Positions 1-5,898 of a stretch of 6,296 nucleotides of DNA are shown in pieces. Positions within the stretch are counted from its first letter, which is position 1, and each line of letters starts with the position of its first letter. Position numbers and translations under genes: made by a program. This DNA comes from Desulfobacterales bacterium (GTDB taxonomy: Bacteria; Desulfobacterota; Desulfobacteria; Desulfobacterales; C00003060), in NCBI GenBank assembly GCA_030613145.1, contig JAUWMM010000117.1, positions 1 to 6,296 on the forward strand. Direction: 5' to 3'. The notes below the pieces were generated by a model. That model was not told the origin of the DNA and did not search any database. It saw only the letters and a program-made list of their open reading frames with translations.

Positions 1-2
1 TT

Positions 3-443
3 TACAAAGTCGTTGAAAGTATTGTCCGTTTTCAAAGGGATTTTCTTGAAGAGGGGTTTGCCCATTTGAAGCCAATGGTATTGCGGGATGTGGCTGGGGA
101 TATCGGGATGCACGAGTCGACCGTGAGTCGCGTTACCACGAACAAGTACGTCCATACTCCGCAGGGTATTTTTGAATTGAAGTTCTTTTTCAACAGTTCT
201 ATTAGTCGACTCTATGGAGATGCGATTGCCTCGGCGAGTGTAAAGGAAAAGATTCGGCAGATTATTGAGTCTGAAGATCCCACGAAACCGTATAGTGACA
301 AGAAGATGGTTGGCATTTTGAAAGCTTCAAACATTGACATAGCCCGCAGGACAGTCGCCAAATACCGGGAGATGTTGGGCATGCTACCAGCCAACAAGCG
401 CAGGAACATACGGGGAGGTCAATCAGCATGCAAACGTCGGTGA
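3..443 (+). CDS. rpoN: RNA polymerase sigma-54 factor, C-terminal part (5' end outside window)
   Basis: Sigma-54 directs RNA polymerase to -24/-12 promoters and needs AAA+ activator proteins to open them. The frame is open from base 3 and gives the last 146 residues; the activator-binding and core-binding N-terminal parts lie upstream of the window. The DNA-binding domain is clear: a helix-turn-helix region around visible residues 31-50 (IGMHESTVSRVTTNKYV), then the typical TPQGIFELKFFF stretch, then the RpoN box ARRTVAKYRE at visible residues 114-123 (bases 342-371). This box is the family signature that recognises the -24 element and is perfect here. The tail after the box is basic and runs about 23 residues, overlapping the hpf start by 16 bases. 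That overlap suggests the two genes are co-transcribed and translationally coupled. Identification is essentially certain; only the missing 5' part is unknown. Confidence 0.97.
   Translation, partial: YKVVESIVRFQRDFLEEGFAHLKPMVLRDVAGDIGMHESTVSRVTTNKYVHTPQGIFELKFFFNSSISRLYGDAIASASVKEKIRQIIESEDPTKPYSDKKMVGILKASNIDIARRTVAKYREMLGMLPANKRRNIRGGQSACKRR
342..371 (+). other. RpoN box coding segment
   Basis: Encodes ARRTVAKYRE, the ten-residue signature of sigma-54 that contacts the -24 promoter element. All ten positions match the canonical box, so this sigma-54 should read ordinary -24/-12 promoters. Confidence 0.95.
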
Positions 444-598
444 CTTTCATGAATCTTGATCCCTCAGAAACCCTGAAGGCATATGCGTGTGAAAAGTTGG
501 ATCGATTTGACAGCTACATAGGAAATACCGCCAAAGCAAACGGGGTGCTCACCGTGGAAAAATTTAGGGTTGCCTCAACTTTAGGAAAAGAGTCATGA
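428..598 (+). pseudogene. hpf: Truncated ribosome hibernation promoting factor (5' fragment)
   Basis: Full HPF/YfiA proteins bind the 30S subunit in stationary phase and shut ribosomes down; the short form is about 95 residues and the long form about 180. Here only 56 codons are open. Residues 1-47 look like a normal HPF N-terminus: MQTSVTFMNLDPSE, then EKLDRFDSYI, then VLTVEKFR. After VEKFR, where HPF should continue into further strands and the second helix of its fold, the sequence changes to VASTLGKES and stops. The start is well supported: GGAGGT at 414-419 sits 8 bases before ATG 428, inside the end of rpoN. The stop TGA (596-598) overlaps the ATG of the next gene. I see no remainder of hpf elsewhere in the window. 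A fragment this short cannot fold as HPF, so I call it a pseudogene. It may still be translated and couple ribosomes into the next gene. Confidence 0.85.
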
Positions 599-1635
599 TC
601 GAAAAACACAAGGAAAACCCGATTATCAATCCGTCGGACGTCAAACCGTCCATGGAAGAATACCGGGTTCTGGGAGCGTTCAACCCAGGCACCACGGTTT
701 ACCAGGACGAAATTATTCTTTTGCTCCGCGTAGCGGAAGGCTGCAAGCCCAAGGAAGGGTATGCCCGGGCCCCGGTATGCCGGTTCGAGAGTGGCGAAGC
801 TTGGCCGGACGTGGTGGAGTTTTCCATGTCTGACCCGGACGTGGTCTTAAAGGACACGCGGGGTATCGTGTACAAGAGCCAGGATTACCTGACCAGCATG
901 AGCCATATTCGCCTAGCCCGCAGCCGGGACGGGATCCACTTCACCGTAGAGGACAAGCCCTTCATCGCGCCTCACGACGACACAGACCGCTACGGCGTGG
1001 AAGACGCCAGGGCCACGTTCATCGACGGAAAGTATTACATCAATTTCACCGTGGTGTCCCAGGATTCCTGGGCCACGGCTTTGGCCGTGACCGAGGATTT
1101 CAAAACGGTGAAGCGCAAGGGCATCATCTTCCACCCGGAAAACAAGGATGTGGCCATTTTTCCGGAAAAGATCAACGGCAAGTACATCGCATTGCACCGG
1201 CCCAATAACTCGGGGTTCGGCAAGGCCTCCATCTGGTACGCTGAGTCCCTGGACCTGCTCCACTGGGGCAACCACAACTGCATTGCCCGGCCCAGGGACA
1301 ACCGTTGGGAATCGATGAAGATCGGAGGCGGGGCTCCGCCCATAAAGACCAAGGAGGGCTGGCTCATCATCTACCACGGCAAGGGCGACAAGAGCCTGTA
1401 CTCGCTGTTTTGCATGCTCCTGGACCTGGACGATCCCAGCAAGGTCGTGAAGCGGGCGGAGGAGCCTCTATTGATCCCCACGGAACGCTATGAGAAAGAG
1501 GGTTTCTTTGGAAACGTGGTCTTCTCAAACGGCATGGTGGAAAAGGACGGCAAGGTCTTTGTGTACTACGGGGCCGCCGATGAATCCACATGCGTGGTCG
1601 TCACAGACGTGGACAGCCTGCTGAACAGCTTTTAG
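595..1635 (+). CDS. GH130-family beta-mannoside phosphorylase (or related beta-mannosidase)
   Basis: GH130 enzymes mostly cleave beta-linked mannosides with phosphate, inverting the anomeric carbon to give alpha-mannose 1-phosphate; some members hydrolyse beta-1,2-mannosides. The 346 residues fit the family length and five-bladed propeller fold. Visible motifs in order: GAFNPG (27-32), LLLRVAE (42-48), MSHIRLARSRDGIHF (102-116), EDAR (136-139, with D137 the likely catalytic acid by family position), KDVAIFPEKINGKY (184-197) followed by LHRP (200-203), KIGGGAPPI (242-250), YHG (260-262), LLDLDDPSKV (275-284), NVVFSNG (307-313) and YYGAADES (324-331). No signal peptide or membrane segment is seen, so it should be cytoplasmic. 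The start ATG 595 has AGGA at 583-586, 8 bases upstream. It overlaps the stop of broken hpf and lies 37 bases before a glycosyltransferase gene. Substrate and phosphorylase versus hydrolase activity cannot be settled by eye. Confidence 0.9.
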   Translation: MIEKHKENPIINPSDVKPSMEEYRVLGAFNPGTTVYQDEIILLLRVAEGCKPKEGYARAPVCRFESGEAWPDVVEFSMSDPDVVLKDTRGIVYKSQDYLTSMSHIRLARSRDGIHFTVEDKPFIAPHDDTDRYGVEDARATFIDGKYYINFTVVSQDSWATALAVTEDFKTVKRKGIIFHPENKDVAIFPEKINGKYIALHRPNNSGFGKASIWYAESLDLLHWGNHNCIARPRDNRWESMKIGGGAPPIKTKEGWLIIYHGKGDKSLYSLFCMLLDLDDPSKVVKRAEEPLLIPTERYEKEGFFGNVVFSNGMVEKDGKVFVYYGAADESTCVVVTDVDSLLNSF

Positions 1636-1662
1636 GCTTGGCTGGTCGTTGGTTGGTAACCT

Positions 1663-1667
1663 GGAGG
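1663..1667 (+). promoter_or_regulatory. Ribosome binding site deciding a TTG start
   Basis: GGAGG lies 5 bases before TTG 1673. The frame is also open upstream to another TTG at 1649, but that codon has no such site in front of it, and the eight extra residues do not resemble a GT4 start. The 1673 start gives MKLCMDLRKYDG, which does. Confidence 0.75.
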
Positions 1668-1672
1668 TACTG

Positions 1673-2821
1673 TTGAAACTGTGCATGGATCTCCGGAAGT
1701 ATGACGGGGTCGTGGGAGGCGTCGAGCAGCTCATTGTCCAGATCGTGCGGTACGCCGCGTCCAACGGCCATTCGGTGATTCTTCTCCCCAAGCAGAACCG
1801 ACTCCAGGAAGTGGAAGCGATGTTCAAGGACGAAAAGAACATCAAGTGCCTTCCCCTTCCGGTAACCACCCATGCGATTTCATTGAAAAACATGCGCCTG
1901 GACTCTACCACCATCCAGGACATCGCTGAGCGGGAAAAGGTGGACCTCATCCATTTCCCGTACAACTGGAGCTTCCCGTGGAAGAAAAAGGTCCCCTGCG
2001 TGCTCACCGTGCATGACGTGATCCCCTTCACCTTCCGGGAGGCCATGCCGCTGTTCCACAACCTATTCGTCTACAAGTCGGCCATCCGGCGGGCCTGCAA
2101 GCTGAATGATGTCGTGATGACCGTGTCTGAGTTTTCCAAGAAAGACATCGCGAAGAAGGTGGGCATCCCGCTGGAAAAAATCCGCGTGATCAACAACGGA
2201 GTGCGCGAGCCCAACCGCGAGGTGGCCCCGGAGGTCGTCGAGTGCCTGTTCAGGAGGCTGAACCTGGGCGAGGATTTCATTCTGAACGTAGGCGGCATCC
2301 ACGAGCGGAAAAATGTCGTGCGCCTCATCCACGCCTTCACCAGGCTGGCCGATACCGGCTACGGTGGCAAGCTCGTGATCACCGGCAAGGTATCCGGCCT
2401 TCCGTACCAGGAAAAGATGAAAAGGCGGTGCGACCGGGCCGTGGAGGAGACCCGTATGGGCGGCCGCGTGGTGTTCACCGGGTTCATCACGGAGGACGAG
2501 CTGGATGCGCTTATGGCCCGGGCTCGGCTGTTGATTTACCCATCCCTGTACGAGGGCTTCGGACTGCCCATCTTGGAGGCCATGAAAGTCGGACTCCCGG
2601 TGATCACGTCAAACATCACGGCCATGCCGGACGTGGCCGATGACGCGGCCCTGCTGATCGATCCTTACGACATCAAGGCTATGGCACATGCCATGAAGCG
2701 GCTACTCATCGACAAGACGCTCCGGTCCGAGCTGGTCCAGAAGGGCAAGGAGTGGGTTAAGGACTTCTCCTGGACCCGCTCGGCCAGCCAGTATATGGAA
2801 CTTTTCGAGAGTCTGGTATAA
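1673..2821 (+). CDS. GT4-family (GT-B fold) glycosyltransferase, probably a mannosyltransferase
   Basis: GT4 enzymes transfer sugar from a nucleotide donor with retention of configuration, typically giving alpha linkages in cell-surface or storage glycans. From TTG 1673 the protein has 382 residues, a normal length. The N-terminal half has the glycine-rich acceptor-side loop (KYDGVVGGVEQ, 9-19) and VLTVHDVIPFTF (110-121), common in mannosyltransferase-like GT4 proteins. The middle has TVSEFSKKDI (150-159) and NVGGIHERKN (205-214), with a basic donor-phosphate contact. The C-terminal half has VVFTGFITEDEL (266-277), then YPSLYEGFGLPILEAM with the EX7E pair at E294 and E302 that binds the nucleotide sugar. 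No membrane segment is visible. It is 37 bases after the GH130 gene, so one operon is likely. Codon use is G+C-rich at third positions like its GH130 neighbour. Family is secure; donor and acceptor are inferred only. Confidence 0.9.
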   Translation: MKLCMDLRKYDGVVGGVEQLIVQIVRYAASNGHSVILLPKQNRLQEVEAMFKDEKNIKCLPLPVTTHAISLKNMRLDSTTIQDIAEREKVDLIHFPYNWSFPWKKKVPCVLTVHDVIPFTFREAMPLFHNLFVYKSAIRRACKLNDVVMTVSEFSKKDIAKKVGIPLEKIRVINNGVREPNREVAPEVVECLFRRLNLGEDFILNVGGIHERKNVVRLIHAFTRLADTGYGGKLVITGKVSGLPYQEKMKRRCDRAVEETRMGGRVVFTGFITEDELDALMARARLLIYPSLYEGFGLPILEAMKVGLPVITSNITAMPDVADDAALLIDPYDIKAMAHAMKRLLIDKTLRSELVQKGKEWVKDFSWTRSASQYMELFESLV

Positions 2822-2881
2822 ACCGGCATCAAGTGCGGCCAAGCTCATTAGCCCACCCGCTATCAGCAAAGGAGACAGCCT

Positions 2882-2962
2882 GTGACCTGCTGGAGTTTTC
2901 GCGAACAGTTGAGCCGGCAAGACAGGTTGCGACGGTCGGAAGGCCTGCAAAATCCGGGATGA
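2882..2962 (+). CDS. Possible 26-codon ORF or 5' gene stub
   Basis: A GTG start at 2882 is preceded by AAAGGAG (2868-2874) with 7 bases of spacing, one of the better ribosome binding sites in the window. The peptide begins VTCWSFREQLSRQDRLRR and ends at TGA 2960-2962. It is strongly basic and soluble, too short for a known domain, and I do not recognise it. Because hpf nearby is a cut 5' fragment, this may be the start of another gene cut at the other edge of the cassette. It may also be chance. No continuation in another frame is convincing before ftsH. Confidence 0.3.
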   Translation: MTCWSFREQLSRQDRLRRSEGLQNPG

Positions 2963-3039
2963 TCAAAAAGATTGACATGGAGCTGCTATCATATTGTCCT
3001 TTGTGTGGTATGTATTAGATTAATGACCGAATATCGAGC

Positions 3040-3043
3040 GAGG
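3040..3043 (+). promoter_or_regulatory. Ribosome binding site for the TTG start of ftsH
   Basis: GAGG lies 8 bases before TTG 3052. The TTG start gives [11 protein letters not shown] directly before the first membrane helix, the usual FtsH layout, and no in-frame ATG lies closer to that point. Confidence 0.7.
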
Positions 3044-3051
3044 TTGCTTTA

Positions 3052-4857
3052 TTGAATCCCTTTTACAAAAATTTGTCCCTGTGGCTGGCCCTATGTCTTG
3101 TCATGATATTGCTCTTTAGCTTGTTTAGGCAGTCAAGGGTCGATGACAGAGAAATTAACTATACGCAATTCATGGCCCAGGTGGAAAAGGGACTCGTGGC
3201 AGGTGTGGTCATTCAGGGCCAAGAAATCTCCGGCACCGATGTGAATGGTCTCCGCTTCAAGACCTTTGCTCCTCAGGACGCAGACCTGATCAACATCCTG
3301 AGAAGTCACGGTGTCTCCATTAGAGCCAAGCCCCCTGCCGACTCCCCATGGTATATGACCATACTGGTCTCCTGGTTCCCAATGATTCTCCTGATTGCCG
3401 TGTGGATCTTTTTTATGCGCCAGATGCAGGCAGGAGGGGGCAAGGCCCTATCTTTTGGGAAGAGTAAGGCCAGGCTTTTTTCGGACCAGTCTGAAAAGGC
3501 AACCTTTGAAGATGTAGCGGGGATTGATGAGGCCAAGGAAGAGTTGGGTGAGATCATCGATTTCTTGAAAGATCCCAAGAAATTTACCCGCTTAGGTGGC
3601 AGAATCCCAAAGGGTGTGCTTCTTACGGGACCCCCGGGCACCGGGAAAACCCTTTTGGCAAAGGCAATTGCCGGGGAAGCAGATGTTCCTTTCTTCAGCA
3701 TCAGCGGTTCGGATTTTGTTGAGATGTTTGTAGGCGTTGGAGCGTCTCGTGTCCGGGACCTCTTTGTCCAGGGGAAAAAAAATGCCCCGTGCATTATCTT
3801 TATCGACGAAATCGATGCTGTGGGCCGACACAGGGGTGCTGGCCTTGGAGGGGGCCACGACGAAAGAGAACAGACCTTGAACCAACTCCTGGTAGAGATG
3901 GATGGATTTGAATCGAATGAAGGCGTGATTCTGATATCGGCTACAAACCGGCCCGACATCCTGGACCCCGCTCTTATGCGCCCCGGGCGTTTTGACCGCC
4001 AGGTGGTTGTGCCAGTGCCTGATCTGAAGGGACGTGAAGGGATTCTCAAGGTCCACAGCCGCAAGACACCCTTGGCAGGCGACGTGGATTTAGCCGTGCT
4101 TGCACGGGGCACACCTGGATTCTCCGGTGCGGACCTTGAAAACATGGTCAACGAAGCCGCACTTCTGGCAGCCCGGTCTGACAAGGATCTTTTGGAGATG
4201 GCTGACTTTGAGGAGGCCAAAGACAAGGTGCTCATGGGAACAGCCCGCAAGAGTATGATCATCAGCGAGGAGGAAAAGCGGAATACTGCATATCATGAAG
4301 CAGGCCACACCCTGGTTGCCAGGATGATCCCTGGCACCGACCCGATTCACAAGGTGACCATCATACCCCGGGGGCGCTCCCTGGGACTCACCCAACAGCT
4401 CCCCATTGACGAAAAGCATACCTATCCGAAAAAATACCTCCTGAACAACCTTGCTGTACTTATGGGTGGTCGCGCAGCCGAAGAGCTGGTCCTCAACCAG
4501 ACCACGACCGGTGCGGGCAACGACATTGAACGGGTCACGGAGACTGCCCGCAAGATGGTCTGTGAGTGGGGCATGAGTGAGAAACTCGGTCCCCTAACCT
4601 TTGGCCAGAAGGAAGAGCAGATCTTTTTGGGGAGAGAGTTTGCTCAACGTCGGGACTACAGTCAGGAGACTGCCGTGCTTATCGACAAGGAGGTTACACG
4701 GCTCGTTTCAGAGGCGTACAAAAGGGCGAAAAAGATTCTCCAAGAGAATATGGACACGCTCCACGCCCTGGCAGAGGCCTTGCTTGAGAGGGAAACCTTG
4801 GCAGAAAGCGATATCGACGCTATCATAGCAGGAGATGTTCATGCGGCTCAATTTTAG
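3052..4857 (+). CDS. ftsH: ATP-dependent zinc metalloprotease FtsH
   Basis: FtsH is a hexameric inner-membrane AAA+ protease that unfolds and degrades misassembled membrane proteins and some regulators. At 601 residues it is complete and slightly shorter than the E. coli protein (644), mainly in the C-terminal tail. Layout: first membrane helix at about 8-25, periplasmic region about 26-100, second helix about 101-121, then the AAA+ domain. That domain has Walker A GPPGTGKT (193-200), the pore motif MFVGVG (225-230), Walker B IIFIDEID (248-255), and the second region of homology [20 protein letters not shown] (297-316) with arginine fingers R313 and R316. The protease domain has HEAGH (415-419) with zinc ligands H415 and H419 and catalytic E416; the third ligand is D491 in TTGAGND. 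All key residues are present, so it should be active. The start is TTG. It is followed 94 bases later by rpoZ; no terminator is evident between them. Confidence 0.98.
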   Translation: MNPFYKNLSLWLALCLVMILLFSLFRQSRVDDREINYTQFMAQVEKGLVAGVVIQGQEISGTDVNGLRFKTFAPQDADLINILRSHGVSIRAKPPADSPWYMTILVSWFPMILLIAVWIFFMRQMQAGGGKALSFGKSKARLFSDQSEKATFEDVAGIDEAKEELGEIIDFLKDPKKFTRLGGRIPKGVLLTGPPGTGKTLLAKAIAGEADVPFFSISGSDFVEMFVGVGASRVRDLFVQGKKNAPCIIFIDEIDAVGRHRGAGLGGGHDEREQTLNQLLVEMDGFESNEGVILISATNRPDILDPALMRPGRFDRQVVVPVPDLKGREGILKVHSRKTPLAGDVDLAVLARGTPGFSGADLENMVNEAALLAARSDKDLLEMADFEEAKDKVLMGTARKSMIISEEEKRNTAYHEAGHTLVARMIPGTDPIHKVTIIPRGRSLGLTQQLPIDEKHTYPKKYLLNNLAVLMGGRAAEELVLNQTTTGAGNDIERVTETARKMVCEWGMSEKLGPLTFGQKEEQIFLGREFAQRRDYSQETAVLIDKEVTRLVSEAYKRAKKILQENMDTLHALAEALLERETLAESDIDAIIAGDVHAAQF

Positions 4858-4951
4858 CCCATCACCGATGCATTGAACATATTATGGGCCGATATCAGTT
4901 TTGATTTGGGCAAACCATCTCGGATTTGGAAACAGCTATGGAGGTTTTGAA

Positions 4952-5167
4952 ATGGCTCGTGTTACCATCGAAGATTGCTTAAGGCGGGTTCAGAATCGCT
5001 TCTTGCTCGTTCATGCTGTTACCAGACGGGTTCGACAAATGCGGCAAAATGCCCAGTATTTGGGGGGCTCGCCACAGGGTGAAGACATCATCATAGCACT
5101 CCGTGAAATCGCAGTAGGAAAAATCAATATTGAAGACAAGGAATCTGAGGACCAACAGGAGAAATGA
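4952..5167 (+). CDS. rpoZ: DNA-directed RNA polymerase omega subunit
   Basis: Omega is the small subunit that helps the beta' subunit fold and join the polymerase; in many proteobacteria it also forms part of a ppGpp site. The 71-residue protein shows the family pattern: MARVTIEDC at the start, NRFLLVHAVTRRVRQM (15-30), and IIIALREIAVGKI (46-58), followed by a short acidic/Gln tail. It is shorter than E. coli omega (91) at the C-terminus, as is common outside gammaproteobacteria. The start ATG 4952 has GGAGG at 4940-4944, 7 bases upstream; the frame is open further upstream but those residues do not fit the family. A small frame with its own strong ribosome binding site follows 10 bases after the stop. 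Its position after ftsH is unusual, since rpoZ is more often beside gmk or spoT. Confidence 0.95.
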   Translation: MARVTIEDCLRRVQNRFLLVHAVTRRVRQMRQNAQYLGGSPQGEDIIIALREIAVGKINIEDKESEDQQEK

Positions 5168-5177
5168 AGGAGTCCCC

Positions 5178-5231
5178 GTGTCTCGTCAAGGCAGGGAAGA
5201 GATCTTTCAAGAAATCTATCAAGCAAGGTAG
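5178..5231 (+). CDS. Possible 17-codon ORF or 5' gene stub after rpoZ
   Basis: A GTG start at 5178 is preceded by GAAGGAG (5164-5171 region, overlapping the rpoZ stop) at good spacing, so ribosomes leaving rpoZ could start here. The peptide is VSRQGREEIFQEIYQAR, charged and helix-like, then TAG. I do not recognise it. It may be the remains of a longer gene, a small coupled peptide, or chance; the strong site is the only real support. Confidence 0.3.
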   Translation: MSRQGREEIFQEIYQAR

Positions 5232-5254
5232 TCTTGGAGGGATAGGAAGAAAAG

Positions 5255-5455
5255 ATGATAACGCGGACAAACTATTGCCCCAACCTCAATCACGGGCGCA
5301 GAAACGCTCCGGTGCGCTTCTGCCCGATGTGTGGCGAGGTCGTGAATGAAAACATCCCCATCAAAAAGTGTACTGAAGAGGAACACGCAAAAAGCCGACG
5401 TGAAAGAAACAAGTATTGTTTGGATTGTGGCGAACAGCTTATCCAAGGAATATGA
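5255..5455 (+). CDS. Small cysteine-rich zinc-ribbon protein, function unknown
   Basis: The 66-residue protein has two CxxC pairs, FCPMCGE (C23, C26) and YCLDCGE (C55, C58), plus single cysteines C8 and C39 and histidines H13 and H44. This spacing suggests one or two zinc-ribbon knuckles, with C8 and C39 as possible extra ligands. It is basic overall, and the middle segment (EEEHAKSRRERNKY) is likely helical. It has no signal peptide or membrane segment. The start ATG 5255 has AGGA at 5244-5247, 7 bases upstream, and a further GGAGG at 5236-5240. Compact zinc ribbons like this often bind nucleic acid or a protein partner, but nothing here names the target. Its place shortly after rpoZ allows co-transcription with it. 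The regular cysteine pattern and good start make it a real gene. Confidence 0.75.
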   Translation: MITRTNYCPNLNHGRRNAPVRFCPMCGEVVNENIPIKKCTEEEHAKSRRERNKYCLDCGEQLIQGI

Positions 5456-5494
5456 CAGTAACGAGGCTCGTGGCCGGGAAGCATCCCCCCAGCT

Positions 5495-5665
5495 ATGTCT
5501 ATCCATCCACGCTATCCCCACCCGCAAAGCAAGGCAACTGTTGTAGCAGAACTGTTTAACGTCTTGACAAACAGGATTGAAACAGATAAGAAATTGGTCC
5601 ATGCGGTATCTGGAGCGTTGGGATCTGCCTGCCAATTGATGGCCATGCCCCCAATGGATTGCTAA
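5495..5665 (+). CDS. Possible 56-residue small protein, unrecognised
   Basis: ATG 5495 to TAA 5665 gives a protein with a Pro/His-rich start (MSIHPRYPHPQSK) and a plausible amphipathic middle (VVAELFNVLTNRIETDKK), then VHAVSGALGSACQLMAMP. The middle reads like real coding sequence, but there is no good ribosome binding site before ATG 5495. Another frame begins at ATG 5452, overlapping the stop of the zinc-ribbon gene as ATGA, and reads MTVTRLVAGKHPPSYVYPST before stopping at TAA shortly after 5550. One possibility is a single coupled gene that began at 5452 and was split by a frameshift near 5530-5550. I do not recognise either half. Confidence 0.35.
   Translation: MSIHPRYPHPQSKATVVAELFNVLTNRIETDKKLVHAVSGALGSACQLMAMPPMDC
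5564..5592 (+). promoter_or_regulatory. Weak sigma-70-like promoter candidate
   Basis: TTGACA at 5564-5569 is a perfect -35 element, with TAAGAA at 5587-5592 after exactly 17 bases; that -10 matches only three of six consensus positions. If real, it would start a transcript about 300 bases ahead of ino1. It lies inside the doubtful small frame 5495-5665, so both are unlikely to be right. Confidence 0.2.
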
Positions 5666-5898
5666 TTACCTGTTATTGCTTTCCAAATGTTAACCGTGGT
5701 CCTCCTCTCGAGTGCCTCTCTCGGTCCTGCTCACACAATTTGTGATGGCTGTCAGCTTAGGCGGCAGCTTCTGGCAACAGCCGGGGCCGTCCTCTGAATG
5801 GCGCTGGTTTGTGCCAACAGGCCTTTGCAAAATCTTCATCTGTTGTAGTGGTAAATTCGCGTGCATCTCATAATGTGGACAACGGAGGTAAACAACTG
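5666..5898 (+). other. Non-coding leader region upstream of ino1
   Basis: These 233 bases contain no supportable gene on either strand, no tRNA-like fold and no clear terminator hairpin. The ino1 promoter is probably here or just upstream, but I see no good -35/-10 pair. A near-match to a -24/-12 promoter at 5799-5814 has spacing wrong by one base. A short repeat, CAGCTT, occurs twice around 5753-5770. Confidence 0.5.
5884..5889 (+). promoter_or_regulatory. Ribosome binding site of ino1
   Basis: GGAGGT lies 9 bases before ATG 5899 and fixes the start, which also aligns with the beginning of the NAD-binding strand of the enzyme. Confidence 0.8.

Larger units (their letters stand above)
2822..3051 (+). 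other. Gene-poor junction between the sugar cassette and ftsH
   Basis: These 230 bases carry no confident gene, no tRNA and no clear hairpin plus T-run terminator after the glycosyltransferase. A 61-codon frame from GTG 2833 to 3018 exists but has no ribosome binding site and no recognisable features. A 26-codon frame with a good site is listed separately. The last part (from about 2960) is A+T-rich, and the promoter of ftsH would be expected there. A TTGACA at 2972-2977 is present but lacks a well-spaced -10. Confidence 0.6.

Noticed and set aside
913..1377. Minus-strand frame of 154 codons inside the GH130 gene
   Set aside because: It is opposite conserved GH130 motifs, has no recognisable domain, and arises from the G+C-rich codon use of the real gene.
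2972..2997. TTGACA at 2972-2977 as an ftsH promoter
   Set aside because: The nearest -10-like sequence, TATTGT at 2992-2997, is only 14 bases away, and the 17-base position holds TGTCCT.
2833..3018. 61-codon frame with a GTG start before ftsH, ending in CPLCGMY
   Set aside because: No ribosome binding site, no domain, and only one CxxC; low-complexity composition suggests chance.
567..3051. Short shared sequence AGGTTGC-like at both sides of the sugar cassette (about 568 and 3041) as a target duplication
   Set aside because: Only seven or so bases match imperfectly, the same word recurs near 2924, and no terminal inverted repeats or transposase accompany it.
3023..3055. Ten-codon frame [10 protein letters not shown] whose stop overlaps the TTG of ftsH
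   Set aside because: No ribosome binding site ahead of ATG 3023 and too short to judge; the overlap is probably chance because the ftsH site itself lies inside it.
3306..4262. Long open frame of 318 codons on the minus strand inside ftsH
   Set aside because: It lies wholly opposite a perfectly conserved FtsH frame, is Ser/Pro/Arg-rich without domains, and is the usual mirror of a strongly coding gene.
5164..5349. 61-codon frame overlapping the rpoZ stop as ATGA
   Set aside because: It overlaps both the strong-site small frame and the zinc-ribbon gene, lacks its own ribosome binding site, and its composition is not protein-like.
5799..5814. Sigma-54 promoter before ino1, tempting because rpoN is in the window
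   Set aside because: The GG and GC dinucleotides are 13 bases apart instead of 12, and the flanking bases match poorly.
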